In this document: piece by piece, positions 7,011 through 14,227 of the stretch
How the letters are laid out: every line of letters begins with the position of its first letter
How positions within the stretch are numbered: position 1 is the stretch's first letter
Assembly: GCA_041740995.1 (NCBI GenBank)
Contig: JBGSKY010000030.1
Location: forward strand, 1 to 20,295
DNA: 20,295 bases
Source: JBGSKY01 sp041740995
GTDB taxonomy: Bacteria > Planctomycetota > Planctomycetia > Pirellulales > Pirellulaceae
Direction of reading: 5' to 3'
Program-made: the position numbers and the translations under genes
The notes under the pieces: model-generated
Told to the model about the DNA's origin: nothing
Seen by the model: only the letters and a program-made list of their open reading frames with translations
The model's database searches: none

Positions 7011-8279
7011 ATGAGTGGCGCTGGATCCAATCCGAAGATTCGGCAGATTGCTATCGTTTTAACAAGCGTTGACGGGCAAACTGCTCGCAAAATTGTTGCT
7101 GCGTTGCCACAAGATATCGGCAAGAAAATTCGGCAACTGATTGGCAACCTTGGTATTGTCAGCCAAGCCGAACGAGACGAAGCATTTGCGGCGCTCAAAC
7201 CGATCTTCAAAGTCAACTTTGGCGACCGAACATCGACCAATTACGAGAGACCAACTCAAGATTCGGCATCACGAATTCGATCTGTCAGTCCCGCTGAAGA
7301 GTTGCTCCGACAGACTAGCAGCGAAATCGATCGCGCTGATTTTGCGACCGACGGTCAGCCATTATCGAGCACCGAATCGTTCCGCTCGCTGCATTCGTCA
7401 AACGGCCAAGCCACGACTTCTTCGGAGCCGTCAACAGCGATTGATTGGTCTTGTGCGACTTGCGCTGAGTGGGCCCAGGTGATGCAAAACGAGCGGCCGC
7501 TGATCATCGCTACGCTACTGACTCAAGCGCCGCAATATATTGCATCAGACATTTTGCAGGAACTACCATCGCCAATTGCCTTGCAGGCGTTGGCCGCGAT
7601 GCCAAAAATCGGTGCTACCGCAGCCGACGTGTTTACAGAGATCAATAATCTGTTGCAAAACAAATTGCGCGAGTTTCGGCATCAATCGCTGACCAATCAG
7701 TGGGGACGATTAAAAGCGAAGAGCATTTTCGAATCGCTGCCTTTGGAGATGAGAACGCAATGGTCCAAAGAGCTAAGGCAACTCGATCCGTCGCTCGCCA
7801 GTGAACTGGGGCTCGATCAGGAAAAAGAATCGCAAGTCAAAGGTCCGAAATTGCTTGTCATAACACCTGAACCAACCGACAACTTACAGCCAGTCCCTGA
7901 GCAAGGCGAGCTTCCATCGAAAACCTCGCCTATCCATTTGTCCTCGCAAACATTTGACGCTCAAGCAAAAGCTTTTCAAGCATTCGACGCCGAAGACTTC
8001 AACGCGCTGATACATCTCTCGCTAGATGATCTAGCCAAAGTCGTACGAGCATCCGATCCCCAAATAATCATGACTGCAATGTGCGGTGCGTCTAAAAAAT
8101 GGATCGCTCGATTCGAGAAATTGATGCATCCAAAAGATGTTCGGCGACTTCATCAACGCCTGCAGAGCACAACCAACGTAACGATTAGCCAGATTGATCG
8201 GGCTCAATCCACCATGGTGCAAACGGCAAGTGCCTTGGGGATTTTGGTGCCAAACCACGAACAACTTGCAGCCGCTTAG
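7011..8279 (+). CDS. fliG: Flagellar motor switch protein FliG, divergent
   Basis: FliG links the MS ring to the switch complex and carries the residues that interact with the stator. Three FliG-like parts are visible. The N-terminal part (about 8-66) has IAIVLTSVDGQTARKIVAAL and LGIVSQAERDEAF. The middle part (about 152-220) has NERPLIIATLLTQAPQYIAS and LPSPIALQALAAM, where the usual EHPQ motif is reduced to ERPL. The C-terminal torque domain (about 320-412) has FDAEDFNALIHLSLDDLAKV, MCGASKKWIARFEKLM and TISQIDRAQSTMVQTASALG. At 422 residues it exceeds the usual 330-340 because of low-complexity linkers at about 68-148 and 265-315. Several charged torque residues of the E. coli protein are replaced. 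It is the first gene of the cluster, with fliH 39 bases downstream; fliF and fliE are not upstream. The ATG has only a weak TAGGT in front. Confidence 0.82.
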   Translation: MSGAGSNPKIRQIAIVLTSVDGQTARKIVAALPQDIGKKIRQLIGNLGIVSQAERDEAFAALKPIFKVNFGDRTSTNYERPTQDSASRIRSVSPAEELLRQTSSEIDRADFATDGQPLSSTESFRSLHSSNGQATTSSEPSTAIDWSCATCAEWAQVMQNERPLIIATLLTQAPQYIASDILQELPSPIALQALAAMPKIGATAADVFTEINNLLQNKLREFRHQSLTNQWGRLKAKSIFESLPLEMRTQWSKELRQLDPSLASELGLDQEKESQVKGPKLLVITPEPTDNLQPVPEQGELPSKTSPIHLSSQTFDAQAKAFQAFDAEDFNALIHLSLDDLAKVVRASDPQIIMTAMCGASKKWIARFEKLMHPKDVRRLHQRLQSTTNVTISQIDRAQSTMVQTASALGILVPNHEQLAAA

Positions 8280-8318
8280 ACGGCGTCTCGTCCACATACT
8301 TTTTGAACTCAACCGACC

Positions 8319-8993
8319 ATGGTCAGCATCCTTAAACCACGAAACCTGCCTGCTGGTGTATCGCTGCAGAAGATCGAAAATTTCAATTGGGAAGACGTTC
8401 TGGCCAGTGCGCGATTGCACTTGGAAGAAGTCCGCAAGCAAGCTCGCGTAATTATTGAGCAAGCCAAATCAGACGTCGAACAAATAAAGTCGGACGCTCG
8501 TAGCGAAGGTCGCCAAGCCGCCCAAACAGATGTAGAGGCGATGACGTTAAAGCAAGCGACAGCGATGGCTGATGACAAAATCGCAAAGTGCCTTCAGTCG
8601 GCAGAATTGTTGACGGGTGAATTGGAACGCGCCACTGAAAAATGGCTTCGTCAATGGCAACATGAAACCGTGCCGCTTGCAATTTCGATTGCGGAAAGAC
8701 TGGTTCGGCGTCAAATCGATATTGATCCAACAATCCTGCTGCAATGGATTACGGACAGCATCGCGCTGGCTCGCGGAGAGCATTCATTACATGTCCGAAT
8801 TCATCCAGCAGATCGTCAACGACTCGGTACGCACTTGGACAAATTGATCAGCAGCCTTGGTCAAAAGCAAAACATCGAATTGATCGAAGACGACAGCATC
8901 GCATCGCCTGGATTGATTATTGAATCAGAAGACTTGCATATCGATGCTCAGTTGATGACGCAATTGGATCGCGTTGTTCAAGAGATGCAATGA
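8319..8993 (+). CDS. fliH: Flagellar export apparatus protein FliH
   Basis: FliH dimers bind FliI, regulate its ATPase activity and tether it to the C ring and export gate. The 224-residue product has the expected layout: a long charged helix at about 25-105 (HLEEVRKQARVIIEQAKSDV and similar repeats, with DARSEGRQAAQTDV) and a C-terminal globular domain. That domain shows LAISIAERLVRRQI, then the FliH signature LHVRIHPADRQRLG followed by IELIEDDSIASPGLIIES and IDAQLMTQLDRVVQEM. Its stop overlaps the start of fliI (ATGA), indicating translational coupling. The start ATG lies 39 bases after fliG with no clear Shine-Dalgarno sequence. Confidence 0.9.
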   Translation: MVSILKPRNLPAGVSLQKIENFNWEDVLASARLHLEEVRKQARVIIEQAKSDVEQIKSDARSEGRQAAQTDVEAMTLKQATAMADDKIAKCLQSAELLTGELERATEKWLRQWQHETVPLAISIAERLVRRQIDIDPTILLQWITDSIALARGEHSLHVRIHPADRQRLGTHLDKLISSLGQKQNIELIEDDSIASPGLIIESEDLHIDAQLMTQLDRVVQEMQ

Positions 8994-10402
8994 TCCAACC
9001 AATTTGTTTCAAGTTTTCAAAATCTTTTTTGCCTAGAGTCAAATCACAGCACATGATCGATCTGCCTGTTATACCGCAAGCACATCAGTGGACGCCGATC
9101 CTTAATCGCTGTGTCGCTGCGAAGCTACGTGGGCGAGTGAGCAGTATTCGCGGAACGACGATAGTTGCAGCGGGAATGCCGGCGCCGGTCGGCGCGGTAG
9201 TGCAAATTAAAAGGACGGCTGGCACAAGTGTTCATGCCGAAGTGATTGGCTTTGACGGCAAGCATTGCTTACTGGCCCCACTTGACCCGATGTCTGGCGT
9301 CAGTCCGGGTGATCACGTAGAACTGTATCGAACGACTAGGACTGTTCCCGTTTGTCCGGAAATGATCGGACGCGTCTTGGACGCTGAAGGCAAGCCGATT
9401 GATAACGGTCCAAATTTGCCGCCGACAATTCGTGTCGAATGCGACGCTCAACCGATTCCAGCGATGGATCGTCCGCCCATTGATAAAGTTCTACCGACGG
9501 GAGTACGAGCGATTGATGCCCTTCTCACGCTTGGCTATGGTCAGCGAATCGGAATCTTTGCGGGTTCGGGCGTTGGCAAGAGCACCTTGCTTGGCATGCT
9601 AGCTCGCGGGACGGTGGCCGACGTGGTCGTCATTGGATTGATTGGCGAGCGAGGCCGCGAGGTACTTGAATTCTTGGATCGTGACTTAGGTGAGGACGGC
9701 CGAAAAAAATGCGTGACTGTCGTCGCGACAAGCGATACGCCAGCTCCCAAACGAATCCTCGCGGCGAAAACTGCGACGGCAATCGCTGAATCATTCCGCG
9801 ATCAAGGCAAATCGGTATTGCTCTTGATGGACAGCGTCACTCGATTCGCTATGGCCCAACGCGAAGTTGGTTTGGCAGCAGGCGAAGTACCGACGACTAG
9901 GGGTTATCCGCCGAGTGTTTTTGCAATGTTGCCGCAATTGGTCGAACGCACTGGCAATTCTAACAATGGATCAATCACGGCAATCTATACGGTGTTAGTC
10001 GAAGGCGACGATGCCAACGAACCCATAAGCGACGCATTGCGTGGCTTGCTTGACGGACACTTGCATCTCTCGCGGAGCATTGCTGCGTCAGGCCAATATC
10101 CGGCGATCGACATTTTGCCATCGCTCTCGCGTTTGCAAAATGCACTTGTCAAACCTGAACATCGAAACGCCGCAATACAACTGCGGAAATGGTTATCGAC
10201 CTATCAAGAAAATGCCGATTTGATCAACATCGGTGCCTACGTTCGCGGCAGCAGTCCGCAGATTGATGAAGCGATTGCAAAGCGCCCAGCCATCCTGGCT
10301 TTTCTGGCCCAAGAGCAACACGCGATTTTGACTTGGCACCAGATGATCGAAGGCCTACTGGCACTTACTACAGAAAACAAGGCACTTAAGGCGGCTGCAT
10401 GA
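8990..10402 (+). CDS. fliI: Flagellum-specific ATP synthase FliI
   Basis: FliI is the hexameric ATPase of the flagellar type III export apparatus, related to the F1 beta subunit. The P-loop GSGVGKST is at 192-199, the catalytic glutamate region GLIGERGRE at 216-224 (Glu220), and Walker B VLLLMDS at 276-282 (Asp281). Other family motifs are RTVPVCPEMIGRVLD, LPTGVRAIDALLTLGYGQRIGIFA, EVPTTRGYPPSVFAMLPQL and YPAIDILPSLSR. The length of 470 is slightly above the usual 430-450 because of about 25 extra N-terminal residues. The ATG at 8990 overlaps the fliH stop and is therefore preferred; an in-frame ATG at 9053 would remove the extension. Its stop overlaps the fliJ start, also ATGA, so fliH, fliI and fliJ are translationally linked. 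Confidence 0.96.
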   Translation: MIQPICFKFSKSFLPRVKSQHMIDLPVIPQAHQWTPILNRCVAAKLRGRVSSIRGTTIVAAGMPAPVGAVVQIKRTAGTSVHAEVIGFDGKHCLLAPLDPMSGVSPGDHVELYRTTRTVPVCPEMIGRVLDAEGKPIDNGPNLPPTIRVECDAQPIPAMDRPPIDKVLPTGVRAIDALLTLGYGQRIGIFAGSGVGKSTLLGMLARGTVADVVVIGLIGERGREVLEFLDRDLGEDGRKKCVTVVATSDTPAPKRILAAKTATAIAESFRDQGKSVLLLMDSVTRFAMAQREVGLAAGEVPTTRGYPPSVFAMLPQLVERTGNSNNGSITAIYTVLVEGDDANEPISDALRGLLDGHLHLSRSIAASGQYPAIDILPSLSRLQNALVKPEHRNAAIQLRKWLSTYQENADLINIGAYVRGSSPQIDEAIAKRPAILAFLAQEQHAILTWHQMIEGLLALTTENKALKAAA

Positions 10403-10860
10403 AGACAAAATTTGCGATGGAAACAGTCTTGCGACTGCGGCAACGAGAACGCGATCAAGCTGCTCTGGCAGTATCAGAGATTCGCAATGCAATCGAAAAG
10501 TATCAAGCGGAGATTGCCGAAGTAGTTGCTCAGACCAACCAGCTCTCGGCAGATCGACGAGCTAGCTCAATCGGCAACGTGCCGGTATCAAGCTTGATCG
10601 ACATCCAACGATTCCAAATCCAATTGGTCATGCAAGTGCAGTCGATGCGTGAAAAAGAATTACTCCTTTTGGAAGAAGCGACCAAACGTGAGAAGACCTT
10701 GTTGCTCTGCCAACAAAACCTCAAAGCGATGGAACTGCTCGAAGAGCATCACCAACTTAAAGTCAAAGCCAGCAGCGAACGAGCGTTGCAATCGCGGCTC
10801 GACGAATGGTCCAATACCCGCGTTTCGCGAGACAAAGCGATCGGTGAAACGGCCGAGTAA
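10399..10860 (+). CDS. fliJ: Flagellar export chaperone-like protein FliJ
   Basis: FliJ is the small coiled-coil stalk of the export ATPase, comparable to the gamma subunit of F1, and helps couple FliI to the export gate. The product is 153 residues, within the family's usual range of about 140-150, and almost wholly helical. MKTKFAMETVLRLRQRERDQ at the start is the typical F-x-x-x-x-V-L-x-x-R opening. Heptad-like stretches run from about 15-55 and 70-135, and the charged tail is rich in Arg and Glu. The first ATG overlaps the fliI stop by four bases. The MotE-like gene begins six bases after its stop. Confidence 0.88.
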   Translation: MKTKFAMETVLRLRQRERDQAALAVSEIRNAIEKYQAEIAEVVAQTNQLSADRRASSIGNVPVSSLIDIQRFQIQLVMQVQSMREKELLLLEEATKREKTLLLCQQNLKAMELLEEHHQLKVKASSERALQSRLDEWSNTRVSRDKAIGETAE

Positions 10861-10866
10861 CTTAAC

Positions 10867-11517
10867 ATGAAGCTATTATCTAATTTGTTTCTCTGGTTTT
10901 GTGCTGCAACCATCGTCGCGCAAATATCGATCGTGGTTCTGTCGTTTTTGCGCGGAAACATTGACAAGGAAACTGTGCCGAAGATCGTTGCAACACTCAA
11001 CGGAATTGACATCCAAGGGCAACGGCTACGCAATTTGATGATCGAAGCCAAAGACACGCCTGTCCCTAGTCACGAAGAGATTTTGAAAGCGCGAGCTCAA
11101 ATGAGCTTGGAACTCGACGCTCGCGAACGAGCGCTGAGTCGCTTGCGTGACCAATTAGACACCATGCGCACAAAATTTCAGATCGAAGTGAAAGAGTTTG
11201 ATGCCCGACGTGTGGCCTTTGAAGATGCAGTTGCCAATCGTGAGAAAACTGTCAACGACCAAACTTTAGGCGAAGTCCAAAGAATCATTGAAATTTTGCC
11301 CCCAGAGCAAGCTAAAGATCAGATTATGCGGATGATGACTGACAATTCTACCGCTGATGTTGTCGCTATCGTTAAAGCTTTGCCAGACGATAAACGAAAG
11401 AAGATCATAGGCGAGTTTGTGCAACCGGAGGAAGCAGAAAAGCTTCACCAAATTCTGGGCCTCATTCGCGCGGGTGTTGAAGAAACGAATCCGACCAGTC
11501 AAGCGAACTTGAATTAA
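10867..11517 (+). CDS. MotE-like membrane-anchored coiled-coil protein of the flagellar cluster
   Basis: This resembles the MotE/FlbB/YlxF group, which sits beside fliJ and fliK in many flagellar operons. In different bacteria these proteins act as a periplasmic chaperone for motor proteins or as a stator scaffold. Residues 7-28 form one membrane helix (LFLWFCAATIVAQISIVVLS). Residues 70-130 are a charged coiled coil. The C-terminal part at about 136-200 has the family's tandem LPPEQAKDQIMRMM and IVKALPDDKRKKIIGEFVQP pattern, similar to the MgtE N-terminal helical repeat. With a short N-terminal cytosolic end, the bulk is predicted periplasmic. It follows fliJ by six bases. The specific role here is inferred from position and architecture. 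Confidence 0.75.
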   Translation: MKLLSNLFLWFCAATIVAQISIVVLSFLRGNIDKETVPKIVATLNGIDIQGQRLRNLMIEAKDTPVPSHEEILKARAQMSLELDARERALSRLRDQLDTMRTKFQIEVKEFDARRVAFEDAVANREKTVNDQTLGEVQRIIEILPPEQAKDQIMRMMTDNSTADVVAIVKALPDDKRKKIIGEFVQPEEAEKLHQILGLIRAGVEETNPTSQANLN

Positions 11518-11576
11518 GGGCGACTGCTGGCAAAGGCCACCAAGACAGTTTCCGCGTTTTGAAAGCTTGTTGGATT

Positions 11577-11592
11577 CGGTTTTTCATTTGCA
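11577..11592 (+). promoter_or_regulatory. Weak sigma-54-like promoter candidate upstream of fliK
   Basis: CGGTTTTTCATTTGCA has GG and GC at the required 10-base spacing, and the -12 half TTTGCA fits the sigma-54 consensus. The -24 half is poor: only GG matches well. Transcription would start near 11603, at the strong ribosome site of fliK. Chance is a real alternative. Confidence 0.2.
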
Positions 11593-11603
11593 AGAATACC
11601 TTC

Positions 11604-11613
11604 GGGGGGAGGT
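11604..11613 (+). promoter_or_regulatory. Strong Shine-Dalgarno sequence for fliK
   Basis: GGGGGGAGGT ends six bases before the fliK ATG. It is far stronger than the sites in front of fliG, fliH or the MotE-like gene, and it fixes the fliK start at 11620. Confidence 0.7.
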
Positions 11614-11619
11614 CCTGCG

Positions 11620-13587
11620 ATGATCAATGCGTCCAACGCAACTTCGTCGGCGTTATCTAATCGAGATGACGGCCGTACAAGTTTGCTTGACCAATTAAAC
11701 ACGCAAACCGATTCGAATGAAAACGCAGGGACTTCTCAGTCGTTGTTTGCCTCGTTATTGCGAAATCGGTTCAACCAGCAACCACAAGGTGTCAGCTTTC
11801 TGACATCGACATCACTATCGAGCTTTCAAACAATCGCATCGCCTTCGCTAAGCCAGTCGCCTGAGCCACTGCGGCCTTCGCGTTCGGCCGAAAATCGAAG
11901 CCGCGATGTAAGTGACGACGAGAATGTTCAATCCGAAGACGACATCGATCGTCGGTATGAGAATGAATCGATTGAGCCTTCGCCAAACACTTTGCTTGCT
12001 CGCTTTGCACCTCCATCAACCAATGATCAGTTCTCGCCTAGCGTAGCCAGCGATTCAGCAAGAAAATCGCCAACGACTGAAAAAATCGAAGAGACTCCGC
12101 TTAGTCAAACTGCTGAAAAGGATTTGACTTCGGCCAGCAGCAAAGAAACAAACTCGCTTCCAAGTGAGCGGAACAACACGTCCGAAAACGAAGCCACACC
12201 GTCAAGCCCAACCTCCGATGTTACGTTGACTTCGGATGTCAATGATCGGAAAACTACAACCTCAGAAGATGGATTGCCAATCGACGCTGCACCGTCGGAC
12301 ATTGTTGTTAAGAAAGACAAAGAATCAGTTGACGATTTGGACCAACACGTCGCAAGTCAAGCGAAAATTGATGAACAAGCTGATTCGCGAAAAGTGGAGC
12401 CTCAAGACGCAACGCTTGCAGCAACGCCTATCGTCGCTACGCCAGAGACCAATGTCGTGTTGACGCCTGCGGAACAACCGGCAAGTGATGTGGAATTAAC
12501 GTCGTCAATCGATGCGCCATCTGACGATTCCACGTCGTTGACAACGCAAAACTCGAACAACAGTCTGAAGCTTCAAGAAGAGCCTCCAGAAAAACCCTCG
12601 AGAGACCGTCGAAATCGTACGGATTCAAATAAATCATCGCCCGCTCGGTCTGAACTACAAGACAGATTATTAAGCGAGAGCGAGCTTGAACAACCCAATG
12701 CGAACCAGACACAATCGCTGGGTTCGGGGCAATCCGATCAAAGTCTACAAGATCGCCTTCTTGATTCAGTTGCAAATGTAAAGTCGCCTGAAAACACTTC
12801 AGTTGTGCCGCCTGCTGCCGATTTCCAAACATCAGCAAATTCTGCTTTACCCGTTAACAATGCAGCAGCGATTCAAACGTCCAACGTTTCATTTTCTGCC
12901 AGCCAAGTCGCTTCAAAGGCAACTGACAACGTTGCAATTAGCGCCGCTTCGGGGGCTGGCAACACCGGCGGTGGCAATGATTCAGGCTCCCTTAACGGCC
13001 CACCCGGTCAAGTCTTGGCTAGTAGTGCTCGCAACGAAGGTGCGACAACGATACGAACAGTCGGTGCAACACCACAAGCTGGCGAGGCGGCGGAACTTAC
13101 AAGCTATCAGCAAGGTCGATTGCTGCAACGCGTCCTTGGCGGCCTTGAACGATTGCAAGATGGTACCTCGCTAGTACGTTTGAGATTGCATCCAGCCGAA
13201 TTGGGATCGCTGCAATTGAGTTTGCAGGTTTCCGAGGGAAGCATTTCGGCGAATATCACAGCCGAGTCGGACACTGCTGCTCAGGTCTTGCGAGATAATC
13301 TGCCACAATTGCATACAAAACTCGCCGAACAAGGCATTCGAATCGACAAATTTGAGGTCCAAACTCAAGATCGACAAAGTTTCGCGCAACAACAATTCGC
13401 CGATCTAGGTAATGGTTCTTCGAATCAAAACAACGACCAAGGCAGTCAATCGGAAAAGCGCAACAACCGACTGACCGCAGCAAATTCAAACAACAGCGAA
13501 CATCGCCAGAACAACGTTGACGTATTGCAAGCACCTTGGCAGCGTCGAATCGATCTGCAAACCTTGGCCGTCGATGCTCGCGCTTAA
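11620..13587 (+). CDS. fliK: Flagellar hook-length control protein FliK
   Basis: FliK is the secreted ruler that measures hook length and switches export specificity from hook to filament proteins. The 655-residue product starts with roughly 490 residues of low-complexity, disordered-looking sequence rich in Ser, Asn, Asp, Glu, Thr and Gln. The conserved C-terminal Flg_hook domain runs from about 495 to 580: GRLLQRVLGGLERLQDG, then LRLHPAELGSLQLSL at 521-535, ISANITAESDTAAQVLRDNL and LHTKLAEQGIRIDKFEV. A Gln/Asn-rich tail follows. E. coli-type FliK has about 375-405 residues, so this ruler is long. The start has the strongest ribosome site in the cluster, 102 bases after the MotE-like gene; flgD lies 162 bases downstream. 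Confidence 0.92.
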   Translation: MINASNATSSALSNRDDGRTSLLDQLNTQTDSNENAGTSQSLFASLLRNRFNQQPQGVSFLTSTSLSSFQTIASPSLSQSPEPLRPSRSAENRSRDVSDDENVQSEDDIDRRYENESIEPSPNTLLARFAPPSTNDQFSPSVASDSARKSPTTEKIEETPLSQTAEKDLTSASSKETNSLPSERNNTSENEATPSSPTSDVTLTSDVNDRKTTTSEDGLPIDAAPSDIVVKKDKESVDDLDQHVASQAKIDEQADSRKVEPQDATLAATPIVATPETNVVLTPAEQPASDVELTSSIDAPSDDSTSLTTQNSNNSLKLQEEPPEKPSRDRRNRTDSNKSSPARSELQDRLLSESELEQPNANQTQSLGSGQSDQSLQDRLLDSVANVKSPENTSVVPPAADFQTSANSALPVNNAAAIQTSNVSFSASQVASKATDNVAISAASGAGNTGGGNDSGSLNGPPGQVLASSARNEGATTIRTVGATPQAGEAAELTSYQQGRLLQRVLGGLERLQDGTSLVRLRLHPAELGSLQLSLQVSEGSISANITAESDTAAQVLRDNLPQLHTKLAEQGIRIDKFEVQTQDRQSFAQQQFADLGNGSSNQNNDQGSQSEKRNNRLTAANSNNSEHRQNNVDVLQAPWQRRIDLQTLAVDARA

Positions 13588-13749
13588 AAAGTGGCCGCGA
13601 GAACAAATTCGCATAGCAAATGTCCCTTTATTCAAATGCACCTCTTGGGGAGACTGGCCTACTAATTTGCCTTTGAAATTGTTAGTAATTATCCAGTCAA
13701 GTCTATGCCGCAATCGGTTGAAAACGCTATCTAATCTCAGGATCACGCA

Positions 13750-14184
13750 ATGTCACAAATCACTGGAACATCATCGTCGACCAGCTCTTTTACTAGCTCG
13801 AACAGCAACGGAATCGATTCGCTCAGCCAAGACCAATTTTTGAACCTGATTGTCACTGAGTTGCAAAATCAGGATCCGTTAGAACCGACCGACAACGCCG
13901 CTTTGTTGAACCAAGTCAGTCAGTTGCGGTCGCTCGCAGCCAACGACAAACTGACCAGCACTTTGACTGGATTTTCAATCACGCAAGAACTCACAACCGC
14001 TAGCAATCTGATTGGTAAAAACGTTGAAGGTTTGGATACCAATGGAGACGCGGTCAATGGCGTCGTTTCGAGTGTATCGGTGAGTATTGACGAAAACAAT
14101 CGTAACAATCGTCAGATCCAAGTGCATGTTGGAACACAAAAAGTCGATATAAAAAACATTCGTGAAATTCTGCCGTCAACGTAG
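13750..14184 (+). CDS. flgD: Flagellar hook capping protein FlgD (short form)
   Basis: FlgD forms the cap under which FlgE subunits assemble into the hook, and is removed when the hook is complete. The N-terminal export and capping segment shows LSQDQFLNLIVTELQNQDPL and ALLNQVSQLRSLAANDKL, which is highly diagnostic. The rest is one small beta-rich domain with SNLIGKNVEGLDTNGDAVNG and VDIKNIREI. The protein has 144 residues, while enterobacterial FlgD has about 230; the tudor and fibronectin-like C-terminal domains are reduced or absent, as in other short FlgD versions. AGGA lies seven bases before the ATG. flgE follows after 43 bases. Confidence 0.9.
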   Translation: MSQITGTSSSTSSFTSSNSNGIDSLSQDQFLNLIVTELQNQDPLEPTDNAALLNQVSQLRSLAANDKLTSTLTGFSITQELTTASNLIGKNVEGLDTNGDAVNGVVSSVSVSIDENNRNNRQIQVHVGTQKVDIKNIREILPST

Positions 14185-14227
14185 TCGGCAACGTCAGATA
14201 TAGCTCCAAGAAAACTCGGAGAGCAGC

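Noticed and set aside
12105..12838. Long minus-strand frames within fliK
   Set aside because: They are antisense shadows of the low-complexity fliK region and have no domain similarity.
13655..13671. Sigma-54 promoter upstream of flgD (TGGC and TTGC halves)
   Set aside because: The GG and GC are separated by 11 bases; sigma-54 promoters need 10 and tolerate almost no change.
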